Assembly (NCBI GenBank): GCA_014360005.1
Contig: JACIYI010000006.1
Location: 62,001-126,000 of the forward strand
DNA: 64,000 bases
Direction: 5' to 3'
Source of the DNA: Candidatus Aminicenantota bacterium
GTDB taxonomy: Bacteria; Acidobacteriota; Aminicenantia; Aminicenantales; Saccharicenantaceae
Made by a program: the position numbers and the translations under genes. Each line of letters begins with the position of its first letter. Positions within the stretch are counted from its first letter, which is position 1. Below the pieces are notes generated by a model, which saw only the letters and a program-made list of their open reading frames with translations, did no database searches and had not been told where the DNA came from. This document shows positions 1-8,547 of the stretch, in pieces.

Positions 1-268
1 CCATGAATATTAGGCCCAAGAAAATGTGTAAGATAGCGCCTCAGCCCGATAAATTTCCATTACCCTGGTTAGATGAGCTCGTCCAGGTCAGGTCCTATCG
101 GATGAAGAAATATGGGCTGCTCCTTGCGACCGAAGCGAAAACGGTAAATTTTAATCAGTCAACTGGATTGCGAGCCAGGTTTAATCTTAGTTATCGTCCT
201 GGCCTTTCTCAAGAAGGCCAATAGTTGCCAGCAGCACCAGAAAAATAAAAAAAATTAGTAAACGAGTA
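1..268. other. left-edge stretch without a convincing gene
   Basis: I see no convincing gene. A 73-codon plus-strand reading frame begins at base 3, but it has no ribosome-binding site and no recognisable domain. A hairpin with arms GGCCTT (201-206) and AAGGCC (214-219) is present without a T-tract on either strand, so it is at best a weak terminator for something ending at the left edge. Confidence 0.3.
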
Positions 269-297
269 TTGTGTCCCCCTTTTTTTATGTTTATAAT
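269..297 (+). promoter_or_regulatory. sigma-70 type promoter of the SAM riboswitch / AdoMet synthetase
   Basis: TTGTGT (269-274), a 17-base spacer, and a perfect TATAAT (292-297). The expected transcript start is near 304, so the mRNA would begin just before the riboswitch P1 strand and carry a leader of about 320 bases. Confidence 0.7.
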
Positions 298-320
298 AAA
301 GGTGGCGCTGGCGTTCTTAT

Positions 321-440
321 CCTCTCATCCAGAGAGGCAGAGGGTTAACGCGCCCGATGAAGCCCGGCAACCTGCTCCCGGCTGGAGCAAGGTGCCAAAA
401 GCGTTGAGTTCCGGCTGCGGTCGGGACGAAAGATGAGGGG
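321..440 (+). ncRNA. SAM-I (S-box) riboswitch aptamer
   Basis: The 5' P1 strand CCTCTCATC (321-329) pairs with GATGAGGGG (432-440), with one G-T wobble. Between them lie the S-box hallmarks in order: AGAGGCAGAGGG (333-344), GATGAAGCCCGGCAACC (356-372), a P3 hairpin whose arms are GCTCC and GGAGC, AAGGTGCCAA (389-398), and CGGGACGAAAGATGAG near the 3' end. This class binds S-adenosylmethionine and normally represses methionine/SAM genes. Here it lies between a good promoter and an AdoMet synthetase gene, which is feedback control by the enzyme's product. I cannot tell SAM-I from a close SAM-I/IV variant by eye. Confidence 0.9.
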
Positions 441-627
441 AGTGGGGCGAAAGCGAGCATCGCCACCAGGTCCCGCTCCTCTCGAACAGAAGAGAGGCGC
501 CTCGCCAGAGATTAGGGAGCGGAGACCGCGGTGGAGAGACTGCTATCATATCCGGTTTTACTACACCCCGGTAGCTTTCCCGCCTATCATCCGTATCCTG
601 GATTATTTTATTTTTCTGGAGGACAGA
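441..627 (+). promoter_or_regulatory. expression platform between the SAM aptamer and the AdoMet synthetase start
   Basis: These 187 bases contain a hairpin CCTCTC (478-483)/GAGAGG (492-497), enclosed by a longer possible helix between GGTCCCGCTCC (469-479) and GGAGCGGAGACC (515-526). No stem followed by a T-run is visible, so a standard intrinsic terminator is not apparent. Control could act on translation or through Rho. The frame stays open from an ATG at 433 to the gene, but the start at 628 has a good ribosome-binding site (GGAGG, 618-622) and gives the normal N-terminus. Confidence 0.5.
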
Positions 628-1827
628 ATGTCTGAATTTTATTTTGAGGTGAGAGCCGGCCGGGATTTCCTGGCCGAGGAGATGCCGGTGGAAATAGTGG
701 AGCGCAAGGGAAAGGGCCATCCCGATTCTTTGTGCGATGGGGCGGCCGAAGAGCTTTCGGTAGCCCTCTCTGAAATATACCGACGGGAAACGGGACGAAT
801 TCTTCATCATAATGTTGATAAGGCGGTCCTGGTCGGGGGGAATTCCAGAGCCGATTTCGGCGGCGGACAGGTAGTTGAGCCGCTTAAATTATACATTGTG
901 GGACGGGCCGCCCGCGAATTAAACGGAAAAAAGATTATAGATGACAATATTGAGAAATACCTCAAAAAGAGAATCGGTGACTGGATGATGGGGCAGGTGC
1001 CCCATCTCAAGCCCGAGCATCTTGAGATTGAACTTTTGGTTCGGCCAGGGAGCGAGGACCTGGTCAGCATCTTTGCCGATGACGAAACGCCGCCCCGGGC
1101 CAACGATACCTCTCTGGCCGTGGGTTATGCCCCGTTGAGCGAGCTGGAAAGGCTGGTGCTGGAAACGGAAAAATATCTCAATGACCGCGAAGGGCAGCGG
1201 AGATTTCCGGCTCTAGGTCAGGATATCAAGGTAATGGGGGTAAGGAAGGGAGACCGGATCACCCTGACGGTAGCCGCAGCCTTTGTGGCCAGCGAGGTTA
1301 AAGATAGAAAGACCTATGAACAGATGAAAAAAGAAATGGCCCTCTTCCTGGGCCAGGAATTTGTCCGTCGCTATACCAGGAGGGGGGTCGAGGTGGTTAT
1401 CAATAATGCCGACACTGAGGCGAAAGTCTATCTGACAGTAACCGGGACCAGTGCCGAGGCCGGCGACGACGGGCAGGTCGGACGGGGAAATCGGGCCAAC
1501 GGGCTAATAACGCCTTACCGCCCGATGAGCCTGGAAGCGGTGGCCGGCAAGAACCCGGTTAGCCATGTTGGGAAGATATATAGCATCATGAGCCAGATCA
1601 TGGCCGACAGGATAGTAAGAGAGATGCCAGAGGCCCAGCAGGTTTATGTTTACATGGTCAGCCAGATAAACCAGCCCATTACCGAGCCCCAGGCCCTGAA
1701 TGTTGAATTGTGGGGGCTGGAGGCCGGCCGGGTCAAGACCGAGATCAAGAAAATAGCCGATGAGGTGCTGGGCAACTGGCGGGAAGTGCGCGACGGCTTC
1801 CTCAGCCGCCGCTGGCCCATCTATTAA
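628..1827 (+). CDS. mat: archaeal-type S-adenosylmethionine synthetase (MAT)
   Basis: Makes S-adenosylmethionine from methionine and ATP in the cytoplasm. The 399-residue protein belongs to the archaeal-type MAT family, which is very divergent from bacterial MetK. Family features visible are the N-terminal ERKGKGHPDSLCDG segment (about residues 29-42), a Gly-rich GGNSRADFGGG segment near residue 71, the GRGNRANGLI region and the HVGKIY segment. Length matches the family (about 400). The start is chosen at ATG 628 because GGAGG lies 5 bases upstream, although the frame is open further 5'. It is the only gene behind the SAM-I riboswitch and ends in a shared terminator facing the aminotransferase gene. 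A bacterial riboswitch controlling an archaeal-type enzyme suggests replacement of an original metK, which is inference. Confidence 0.93.
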   Translation: MSEFYFEVRAGRDFLAEEMPVEIVERKGKGHPDSLCDGAAEELSVALSEIYRRETGRILHHNVDKAVLVGGNSRADFGGGQVVEPLKLYIVGRAARELNGKKIIDDNIEKYLKKRIGDWMMGQVPHLKPEHLEIELLVRPGSEDLVSIFADDETPPRANDTSLAVGYAPLSELERLVLETEKYLNDREGQRRFPALGQDIKVMGVRKGDRITLTVAAAFVASEVKDRKTYEQMKKEMALFLGQEFVRRYTRRGVEVVINNADTEAKVYLTVTGTSAEAGDDGQVGRGNRANGLITPYRPMSLEAVAGKNPVSHVGKIYSIMSQIMADRIVREMPEAQQVYVYMVSQINQPITEPQALNVELWGLEAGRVKTEIKKIADEVLGNWREVRDGFLSRRWPIY

Positions 1828-1861
1828 AAATCGGAAAAATCTAGGGTGTCCCGATTTTTTT
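1826..1861. terminator. bidirectional intrinsic terminator
   Basis: AAAAATCGG (1826-1834) pairs with CCGATTTTT (1851-1859) across a 16-base loop. T-runs follow on both strands. It overlaps the stop codon of the AdoMet synthetase, and the stop codon of the converging aminotransferase gene (1841-1843) lies in the loop, so one hairpin probably serves both genes. Confidence 0.75.
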
Positions 1862-4171
1862 GAGATGGTCGGGGGTGGCCACGCCGCTATTCACCAGGCA
1901 GCACTTTACCTGATCCAGCAGCCGGCTGAAGAACATCCGCTGAATAGCCAGCTTGTCTTCGTTTATAACCAGAAGATGCGGGTTGAAGAAGGGCTGGGCC
2001 TTGGCCCCGAGCGATTTAACCGCGCCCGATGGCTCACCACTTTCCAGAATCCTCAAAGCTTCTTCCTTGCTCAGCTCTACCACTGCCGGCGACACCTGGT
2101 CATTCCGCAGAATCACCAGCGTTTTCAGGTTGGTCCTCTTAGCATAGCCCTGAGGCCCGGCCATCCAGTTGGGGTCAAGCATGGCCTGGGCTTCGCCCGA
2201 AGCTCTAAAGCAATACGGGGCCCCTTTATCCAGCCGGCACTCATCCTGGAGGGGGCAGGTGCGGTCGGTGCAGTCTTCACGCCTGGTGACCACGTTCTCG
2301 CACTTGCTGTGGTCAAAAAGCCTGGCCAGCCGGTCGTAAAGCTCAACCGTGTTGGTCGGAATAAGGAACTTCCTTTCCACCGCATCGGCCACGGCCTTGC
2401 TGCCTGAAAAGCGCACGAATAGAATCTCGTTGGTCTGGGCCTGGACCCGCGGCATCTTCAGCAGCTCAAAGAACAGCTCAGTCTTCTTGGTCCCGGGTTG
2501 TCCCACCAGAACCAAGCCGTTTCCGTCCAGCCCCACGGCCATACCCCTGACCGCATTTATGCCCAGATGTTCCGAAGAATCCAGCACCATGCCCAGGGCC
2601 AGCTTCCGCAGCGGCCCGTAATTATCAGCATTCACCAGAATGCCTGTCCTGGTTTCGGGATGATAATAAGCCCGTGGTTCCCTTCCCGGCACATTGTCCA
2701 CTGCATAAATCACGGCGTGCGGCTCCAGTCCGGCCTCAATCTGCCCGGGGAACCAGTTTTCCACCCAGAAATCATAGAGGTGCCCGACGTTAGTCCGCAG
2801 CTGAACAATCGTCCCGTTGATGTTGGCGTTCCACTCATAATAATTTTCATAGCCGAGGTGGCTTTCCATCTCGGCCACCAGGGCGTCGCGCAGCTTGCCT
2901 TCCGCTACCACTTCTACCGGCACCGATTTCTTCACCCTGGTCACGTAATTCTGCAGGTAAATCTTCTTAACCTTCTTGGCCGTCTTCAGTCTGCTCATGG
3001 CCTCGGCTATCCGGTCCATTCCTTTTTCCAGGTTTTCCATGGAAGTGGCGTAGGAAATCCTAATGTAATCATCTGCACCAAAGGCATCGCCCGGCACGAT
3101 GGCTACCCGGGCTTCTCGCAGCAGGTAATAAGCCAACCCGTAGGAATTCCTGATCTGAATGCCGCCGGCTTCCTTGCCGTAATATGAGCTCACGTTGGGG
3201 AACAGGTAAAAGGCTCCCTGCGGCTTGAAGCAAGATATTCCCGGAATCTGCTGCAGCCGCATCAGGACGTAATTCCGCCTTCTCTGGAATTCAGCCGCCA
3301 TCCGGTTAACTTCATATTGAGGTCCAGCCAGAGCTTCCAGGCTGGCTTTCTGCGATACGGAACAGGCGTTAGAAGTGGTATGGCTCTGGATCTTGGACAT
3401 GGCGCCAATAATCTCGGCCGGCCCGGCGGCATAGCCTATTCTCCAGCCGGTCATGGAATAGCTTTTGGACACGCCGTTGATGAGGATGGTCTTTTTCTTT
3501 ATGTCTTCCCCCAGGGCGGCCAGGCTTATAAATTGAAAGCCGTCGTACACCAGGCGGCTATAAATCTCGTCGGCCACAAGGTAGATGTCTTCCTTGCGAA
3601 TCACCTCGGCCAGGGCCAGCAGCTGTTCTTTAGTATAAGCCGCTCCCGTCGGATTGCTTGGATTATTCAGCACCAGCGCCCGGGTCGAGGGCGAGATGGC
3701 TGCCTTAAGCTGCTCCGGAGTCAACAGGAAGCCGTCTTCCTCCCGCGTCTCCACGATGACCGGCTTCCCCTTGGCCAGGTTGACGCATTCTGGGTAGGTC
3801 ACCCAGTAGGGAGCCGGGATAATGACCTCGTCGCCTTCATTGACGATGGCCTGGATCAGATGGTAAAGCGAGCTCTTGGCTCCGGCGGATATCAGCACCT
3901 GGTTGGGCTTATAATCCAGCCCGTAATCTTCCTTCAGCCTTTTGCAGACCGCTTTCCTCAGCTCCGGGATACCGTCGTTTTCAGTGTATTTAGTGAAATT
4001 CTGTTCGATGGCTTTGATGGCTGCTACCTTGACGTTTTCCGGTGTCGGGAAATCGGGTTCACCCACGCTTAAATCAATGACATCTATCCCCTCAGCCTTC
4101 ATGGCTTTAGCCTTGGCCGAGATCTTTAAGGTGGGGGAAGCTCCTATCTTGGTTACTCTTTCTGAAACCAT
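1841..4171 (-). CDS. aspartate aminotransferase fused to an HPr-kinase/PEPCK-like P-loop domain
   Basis: Residues 1 to about 395 are a complete class-I PLP aminotransferase of the AspB type: NPSNPTG at 170-176, DEIY at 201-204, the PLP lysine in SKSYSMTGWRIGY (K236), and the substrate Arg in YIRISYA (R371). Such enzymes move amino groups between aspartate or similar amino acids and 2-oxoglutarate. Residues about 400-776 are a second domain with GQPGTKKTE (557-565). This is a Walker-A-like loop resembling HPr kinase or PEP carboxykinase, but the Gly before the catalytic Lys is replaced by Lys562. A Cys cluster follows (C624, C634, C639, C645, C654), then DPNWM at 666-670. The frame is uninterrupted across the junction (near base 2977). 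The gene follows flotillin by 21 bases. The second domain's substrate is unknown; I do not recognise this fusion as a described enzyme. Confidence 0.85.
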   Translation of the reverse strand: MVSERVTKIGASPTLKISAKAKAMKAEGIDVIDLSVGEPDFPTPENVKVAAIKAIEQNFTKYTENDGIPELRKAVCKRLKEDYGLDYKPNQVLISAGAKSSLYHLIQAIVNEGDEVIIPAPYWVTYPECVNLAKGKPVIVETREEDGFLLTPEQLKAAISPSTRALVLNNPSNPTGAAYTKEQLLALAEVIRKEDIYLVADEIYSRLVYDGFQFISLAALGEDIKKKTILINGVSKSYSMTGWRIGYAAGPAEIIGAMSKIQSHTTSNACSVSQKASLEALAGPQYEVNRMAAEFQRRRNYVLMRLQQIPGISCFKPQGAFYLFPNVSSYYGKEAGGIQIRNSYGLAYYLLREARVAIVPGDAFGADDYIRISYATSMENLEKGMDRIAEAMSRLKTAKKVKKIYLQNYVTRVKKSVPVEVVAEGKLRDALVAEMESHLGYENYYEWNANINGTIVQLRTNVGHLYDFWVENWFPGQIEAGLEPHAVIYAVDNVPGREPRAYYHPETRTGILVNADNYGPLRKLALGMVLDSSEHLGINAVRGMAVGLDGNGLVLVGQPGTKKTELFFELLKMPRVQAQTNEILFVRFSGSKAVADAVERKFLIPTNTVELYDRLARLFDHSKCENVVTRREDCTDRTCPLQDECRLDKGAPYCFRASGEAQAMLDPNWMAGPQGYAKRTNLKTLVILRNDQVSPAVVELSKEEALRILESGEPSGAVKSLGAKAQPFFNPHLLVINEDKLAIQRMFFSRLLDQVKCCLVNSGVATPDHLKKIGTP

Positions 4172-4192
4172 GGCTTGCCTGCTTTATGGAAA

Positions 4193-5638
4193 TTATTTTT
4201 TCTCGGATTTCTTTTCGGCCGCAGCCTTACCCGTTTCCGCTTCAGCTGCCACCGAGCCCAGTTTGTCCCTCAGAAACTTGGCCAGGTCAGCCCCGGTCAG
4301 CGCCTTGACCACTTCGGGCATCTGGGCCAGAATCTGGGTTACCTGGCCGGTGATCTGGTTGGTGCCCAGTCCCTTATCGCCGCCGATGACCACGATCTTA
4401 TCCACCTTGGACAGCGGCTCGGCAATGGCCTTGGCCAGTTCTGGCAACACCTTCATAAAGCTTTCGAGCAGGGCGGCTTCGTTGTACCGTTCCCAGGCCT
4501 GGGCTTTCTTCAGCATGGCTTCGGCCTCGGCCAGGCCCCGCAGCCTGATTTCATCCGCTTTGACCATGGCTTCCAGCTTCATGGCTTCAGCCTTGCCCTT
4601 GCCTTCGGCCATCAGCCTGATCTCTTCGGCCTCGGCCTCGGCCTGGATCTGGTACTTACGGGCGTCAGCCGGTTTGAGCACGTTGGCTTCGAGTTCTTTT
4701 TCCTTGCGCTTGATTTCCAGTTCTTCTATCTTGATGGCCTCTTCTTTTTCAATCTGCTTGACCCTGGCTTCTTCCTTCTTTATTTCCTGGCTGACCCGGG
4801 TCCGTTCCAGTTCATAAGAAAAATCAGCCTGGGCTTTTTTCTGGTTGACGAAGGTCTGCGATTCAGCTTTCTTGGCTTCATTTTCCCACTGGGCCTTGGC
4901 AATCAGGGCTTCGGCTTGCAACCTGGCTACCTCGGCTTCTTTCCTGGCCTGAGAGGCTTTGATGACGGCTTCTTTTTCGGTCTCAGCCTGGGCAATGGCC
5001 GCATCCCTCTTGGCCGCGGCTATGACCGGCTTGCTCAGGGCATCAATGTAGCCCTGGGTGTCGCTGATGTCTTTAAGGGAAAAACTCAGCAGCACCAGGC
5101 CCATGTTGGTGAAATCTTCCTTGGCTGCCTGGGCTACGCGCTTCGAGAATTCCTGCCGACCGCGGTAGATTTCCTCCACGGTCATAGTGCCGATTACCTC
5201 TCTGACCTTGCCTTCCAGGACGTTTATGGCCACGTCCCTGATACCTTCTTTCCCACTTCCCAGGAATTGCTCGGCCGCCAGCCTGATGGCCAGGTCGGTG
5301 GAATCGACTTTTACCTGGGCCGAGGCTTCAGCCAGGATGGGGATGCCGCCGTGGGTCAGGACTTCCGGTGTCTTGATATTGATGCTGATGACTTCAAGCG
5401 GCAGGACATAGACTTTTTCAATGAAGGGCCAGACAAAAGTACCGCCGCCCAGCTTATATCTATAACCGACTTTCTTTTTCGTTCCGTCAGGCAGGGTGAT
5501 GGTTCTTTTCCGGCCGCCGGCGATGATCAGGGCTTCGTTGGGCCCGACCTTCCTGTATTGAGCGGCCAGGACCAGGCCGACTATGACCAGGAAAACAATG
5601 ATGGCGCCGATGATGATAAGCCAGGTGGTTAAAGGCAT
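4193..5638 (-). CDS. flotillin / SPFH-domain membrane scaffold protein
   Basis: A 481-residue flotillin: one N-terminal membrane segment (about residues 5-27), an SPFH/band-7 domain (about 30-210), then a long Ala/Glu/Lys-rich coiled coil (about 220-400) with the EAEAEEIR and GLAEAEAM repeats typical of flotillins. Members scaffold ordered membrane microdomains with the coiled coil in the cytoplasm. The ribosome-binding site is strong (GGAGGGAGG on the minus strand just before the ATG). No NfeD partner gene, often seen beside bacterial flotillins, is present. The downstream neighbour is the aminotransferase fusion 21 bases away, probably on the same transcript; I see no functional link. The low-complexity coding sequence creates a long spurious frame on the opposite strand. 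Confidence 0.9.
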   Translation of the reverse strand: MPLTTWLIIIGAIIVFLVIVGLVLAAQYRKVGPNEALIIAGGRKRTITLPDGTKKKVGYRYKLGGGTFVWPFIEKVYVLPLEVISINIKTPEVLTHGGIPILAEASAQVKVDSTDLAIRLAAEQFLGSGKEGIRDVAINVLEGKVREVIGTMTVEEIYRGRQEFSKRVAQAAKEDFTNMGLVLLSFSLKDISDTQGYIDALSKPVIAAAKRDAAIAQAETEKEAVIKASQARKEAEVARLQAEALIAKAQWENEAKKAESQTFVNQKKAQADFSYELERTRVSQEIKKEEARVKQIEKEEAIKIEELEIKRKEKELEANVLKPADARKYQIQAEAEAEEIRLMAEGKGKAEAMKLEAMVKADEIRLRGLAEAEAMLKKAQAWERYNEAALLESFMKVLPELAKAIAEPLSKVDKIVVIGGDKGLGTNQITGQVTQILAQMPEVVKALTGADLAKFLRDKLGSVAAEAETGKAAAEKKSEKK

Positions 5639-5979
5639 GATAACCTCCCTCCGGTTATGATTTTATGATTAAATCAGAGAATGGCAGAACACGGGGCAGA
5701 ACCGGGCCTCTGAGAAAAGAAACACCTTCACTCTTCAGCATCAGTTAACTTACCCTTTTCCGGTTATCTTGAAAGGTCTTTTTTTTCAAGGAAAGATATT
5801 AATTCTTCCCATAAATAAAGTCAAGCCGAATTTTCTTTCAGGGAAAGGCATGGTATTCAGGAAATATGAACCCCACTCTGGAGAAGGACAGATATGGGAG
5901 CAAACCCATCTATATTTCCTCTGGCCCTAACTTTCTGGAATTACCGGATACCATGTCTAAACCCGAAAGAAATTTTTTC
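5639..5979. other. divergent intergenic region, no gene seen
   Basis: AT-rich sequence between the flotillin and PAS-HD-GYP genes. It holds the flotillin ribosome-binding site at its left edge and two minor hairpins: CTTGAA/TTCAAG around 5769-5791 and ATGGG/CCCAT around 5894-5910. I found no reading frame with coding character and no riboswitch motif. The promoter for the right-hand gene begins at 5980. Confidence 0.5.
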
Positions 5980-6008
5980 TTGACATGGCCGTTGGATTTA
6001 ACTAAAAA
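5980..6008 (+). promoter_or_regulatory. candidate promoter of the PAS-HD-GYP gene
   Basis: Perfect TTGACA (5980-5985), a 17-base spacer and TAAAAA (6003-6008). It would give a leader of about 130 bases. A second -10-like TATGAT (6135-6140) lies directly before the start codon but has no good -35. Confidence 0.5.
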
Positions 6009-6142
6009 GGTTTCTATGTAATCAAAGAAGCGGGCCGGCTTTTTAAGAAAGCCTTTTTAAAGATAGCTAAAAGATTTTAGGAAACGGGCTAAGGAGCAAC
6101 TGCTTAATCAAATCAAGTTTTTATAAGCTTCAGGTATGATCA

Positions 6143-7525
6143 ATGTCTAAGCGTCGGACCCTTTTTGCATTAAAAAAAGATTTATGCCGGCTGCTGGTCG
6201 AAAAATCCAGCGATGGTATTTTCATAGTTGGCCAGGACCGATTTGAATATTGCAACCCGGCCTTCGTTCAGTTTTGTGGTATTGGAGAAGCAGATATTAA
6301 CTCAGCCTCAGCTCAGAAATTAATAGAGGGCATGGTTCGCCCTGATGACAGAAAAGAAATCAAAAAATGTTGGTCTGAACTAACTAAGAATTCGCCTAAT
6401 TCTGTTCTCGGCCCGGTCAGAGTGAATAACCGGGAGGGGCGGACCGGCCATCTTCAACTGAGTTCAACCGAGGGACATGAGCAGAAAATAATTGGGGTTA
6501 TCCGGGATATAAGCGAGCTGGTAGAGTCGCAGAGCCGTCTCCTGGAAAAAGAAAGGATTCTTTCCAGCCTTATAGAGCAGGCCCGGACACCGGTGTTCAT
6601 CGTTCAGAACGGGGTGATAAAGTATGCCAACCCGGCCGTGCTGGAAGTCTTTGGTTACTGTCCTGAGGAAGTTATGGAGACCAGAATTGACGACTACCTG
6701 TCAGAAGACAGGAAAGAAAACATCATGACCCTTTACCGCCAGAGACTTTCAGACCCGAATGTTTCTCAGAAATTAGAATTCACCCTTCTGCATAAAAATG
6801 GCCAGAAAATTGAGGTTGATGTTGAGTTCAACTTTATCGAGTACGGGGGCCAACCGGCCGAAATTGTCTTGGCTCATGATATTACAGAGCGAAAAAGAAT
6901 TGAATTCAGGCTGGAAGAAGCCCTGGAGAAGTTGAGGAAAGCTTTTGGGGCCACCATAAGGGTTCTGAACAAAATAGTAGAGATTAAAGACCCCTATACC
7001 GGTGGTCATCAAAAGAGGGTGGCTGAGTTGGCCAGGACCATAGCCACAGAAATGGGGCTTAGCCCTGAACAGATTGACGGTCTCAGGCTGGCTGCTCAGA
7101 TTCATGACATCGGTAAAATCATCGTCCCCTCTGAAATTCTCAATAAGCCCGGCGTCCTGTCTGAAAGCGAGTGGGGACTGGTAAAAAACCATGCCGCCAT
7201 TGGCTACGAGCTACTCAAAGACATGGATTTTCCCTGGCCGGTAGCTGAAATTGTTTATCAACACCATGAGAGGATGGATGGCTCAGGTTACCCTCGCGGG
7301 TTGAAGGGTGAGCAGATTATGATAGAAGCCAGAATCATGGCTGTAGCCGATGTGGTGGAAGCCATGTCTTCGTTCCGACCGTACCGGCAATCTCATTGTC
7401 TGGAAGATGCCCTGTCTGAAATAGAAAATAACAGAGGTCGGCTGTATGACCGGCGGGTGGCAGAAGTCTGTCTGGATCTGTTCCGGAAAAAGGGCTTCCG
7501 CTTAAATAACTGTTCCTTCAAATAA
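6143..7525 (+). CDS. PAS-PAS-HD-GYP protein, probable cyclic-di-GMP phosphodiesterase
   Basis: A 460-residue soluble signalling protein with no membrane segment. Two PAS domains (about residues 14-130 and 137-255) precede a helical linker and an HD-GYP domain (about 265-455). The metal-binding HD pair is in QIHDIGKI (H321, D322). The signature appears as HHERMDGSGYPRGLKG, with GYP at 382-384. HD-GYP enzymes hydrolyse c-di-GMP, so the PAS domains presumably sense a small ligand or redox state and adjust that activity. The second PAS ends in the usual DITERKR coupling motif. Start at ATG 6143 with AGG eight bases upstream. It stands alone between opposing genes. A second HD-GYP protein occurs at 54496-55422. 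Confidence 0.9.
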   Translation: MSKRRTLFALKKDLCRLLVEKSSDGIFIVGQDRFEYCNPAFVQFCGIGEADINSASAQKLIEGMVRPDDRKEIKKCWSELTKNSPNSVLGPVRVNNREGRTGHLQLSSTEGHEQKIIGVIRDISELVESQSRLLEKERILSSLIEQARTPVFIVQNGVIKYANPAVLEVFGYCPEEVMETRIDDYLSEDRKENIMTLYRQRLSDPNVSQKLEFTLLHKNGQKIEVDVEFNFIEYGGQPAEIVLAHDITERKRIEFRLEEALEKLRKAFGATIRVLNKIVEIKDPYTGGHQKRVAELARTIATEMGLSPEQIDGLRLAAQIHDIGKIIVPSEILNKPGVLSESEWGLVKNHAAIGYELLKDMDFPWPVAEIVYQHHERMDGSGYPRGLKGEQIMIEARIMAVADVVEAMSSFRPYRQSHCLEDALSEIENNRGRLYDRRVAEVCLDLFRKKGFRLNNCSFK

Positions 7526-7614
7526 CCTTAGAAGCCCGGTTAAAGTTTTCACTAATTTAAGAACTGAGCTAAAAAATAGTTCATCGTTTTCTTTTTTTAA
7601 ACGAGAAGTTCTTC

Positions 7615-8403
7615 TTAAAAGGCGATAAAAACTGGATGGATTTTCTTGAGCACCGCCCGCTGGGCAGCCAGAATTTCTTTCAGGCCCTTATCGGCCAGCT
7701 TTAACAGCTGGGTCAACTCCTGTCTGGAAAAAGAAGCTTTCTCGGCCGCGGCCTGAACTTCTACCAGGCGGCCTTCGTCTGTCTGGACCACGTTCATATC
7801 AACTTCCGCCTGGGAATCTTCCTGATAATCAAGGTCCAGAAGCCGCTGGCCTTCAACCAGACCGACGCTGACCGCTGCCACCAGATGGTGCAGGGGGAAA
7901 GTCGCTAGTAATCCCTCATCCAGCAGCTTCTTAAAGCACATGGCCAGGGCAATGCAGCCGGCGTTAACCGAGGCCGTCCTGGTGCCCCCATCGGCCTGAA
8001 TGATATCGCAATCTATAATGATGGTCCTCTCCCCGATGAGATTCAGGTCGGTTGTGGTCCGGAGAGCCCGACCGATCAGGCGCTGGATTTCCTGGCTCCG
8101 CCCGGAGATTTTAGCCTGATTCCTTTCTCGCGGCGTCCTTTTCTCTGTCGATCGGGGGAGCATAGAATACTCGGCCGTTATCCAGCCGGAGCCGGTGCCT
8201 TTCAGAAACTGGGGGACTTTTTCTTCGATGCTGGCCGTGGCCACTACCTTGGTCTTGCCCATTTCCAGGTAAGCCGAGCCTTCGGCAAAATCCATGTAAT
8301 CCGGCTTGATGATGAGTGGTCGGAGCTCATCATAAGCCCGGCCTGATGGCCTCTCAAAAAGCGGCTTCTTAGCCGGCTCTTTCCTGGTTTTTCTGCTGCT
8401 CAC
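7615..8403 (-). CDS. rph: RNase PH
   Basis: A phosphate-dependent 3'-5' exoribonuclease that trims tRNA 3' ends. The 262-residue protein matches the family: the GSAYLEMGKTKV and ITAEYSMLPRST segments, RNQAKISGRSQEIQRLIGRAL (the conserved RGRSxEIQRLIGR block with Lys-Ile-Ser before Gly), and DCDIIQADGGTRTASV, the phosphate/active-site segment. An N-terminal basic extension of about 15 residues is unusual but modest. The start is GTG 8403 with AAGGAG six bases upstream, behind a clear promoter. It is monocistronic and diverges from a lipoprotein gene. The HAM1/RdgB pyrophosphatase gene that often follows rph is absent. Confidence 0.95.
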   Translation of the reverse strand: MSSRKTRKEPAKKPLFERPSGRAYDELRPLIIKPDYMDFAEGSAYLEMGKTKVVATASIEEKVPQFLKGTGSGWITAEYSMLPRSTEKRTPRERNQAKISGRSQEIQRLIGRALRTTTDLNLIGERTIIIDCDIIQADGGTRTASVNAGCIALAMCFKKLLDEGLLATFPLHHLVAAVSVGLVEGQRLLDLDYQEDSQAEVDMNVVQTDEGRLVEVQAAAEKASFSRQELTQLLKLADKGLKEILAAQRAVLKKIHPVFIAF

Positions 8404-8449
8404 CTTAGTCTCCTTACAGGCTCAAGACAGGGCTAAATGCGGTATCTTA

Positions 8450-8478
8450 ATCATAAGCCATAACCGGCTGATTTTCAA
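8450..8478 (-). promoter_or_regulatory. promoter of rph
   Basis: On the minus strand TTGAAA (8478-8473), a 17-base spacer and TATGAT (8455-8450), giving a leader of about 40 bases to the GTG start with an AAGGAG site. Confidence 0.65.
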
Positions 8479-8493
8479 CCGACAGCCAGGTCT

Positions 8494-8522
8494 TTGATTA
8501 AAGGGCTGCATTCCTTTATAAT
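8494..8522 (+). promoter_or_regulatory. promoter of the lipoprotein gene
   Basis: TTGATT (8494-8499), a 17-base spacer and perfect TATAAT (8517-8522). This explains why the reading frame could be extended upstream to a TTG at 8494: that TTG is part of the -35 box, not a start codon. It lies back-to-back with the rph promoter. Confidence 0.7.
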
Positions 8523-8547
8523 TGGTAATCAATCAGCAGGCTGGAGC

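Noticed and set aside
186..325. Minus-strand hydrophobic peptide-like frame near the left edge
   Set aside because: It looks like a membrane helix in translation, but no ATG, GTG or TTG start exists in the frame.
433..627. In-frame upstream extension of the AdoMet synthetase to an ATG at 433
   Set aside because: The extension lies in the riboswitch 3' strand and leader; ATG 628 has GGAGG and the normal family N-terminus.
325..810. 161-codon minus-strand frame across the riboswitch and the AdoMet synthetase start
   Set aside because: It is antisense to a well-supported aptamer and gene and has no domain or ribosome-binding site.
4175..5632. 485-codon plus-strand frame antisense to flotillin
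   Set aside because: The Ala/Glu/Lys-rich coiled-coil codons of flotillin leave the opposite strand open; the predicted protein is low-complexity with no domain.
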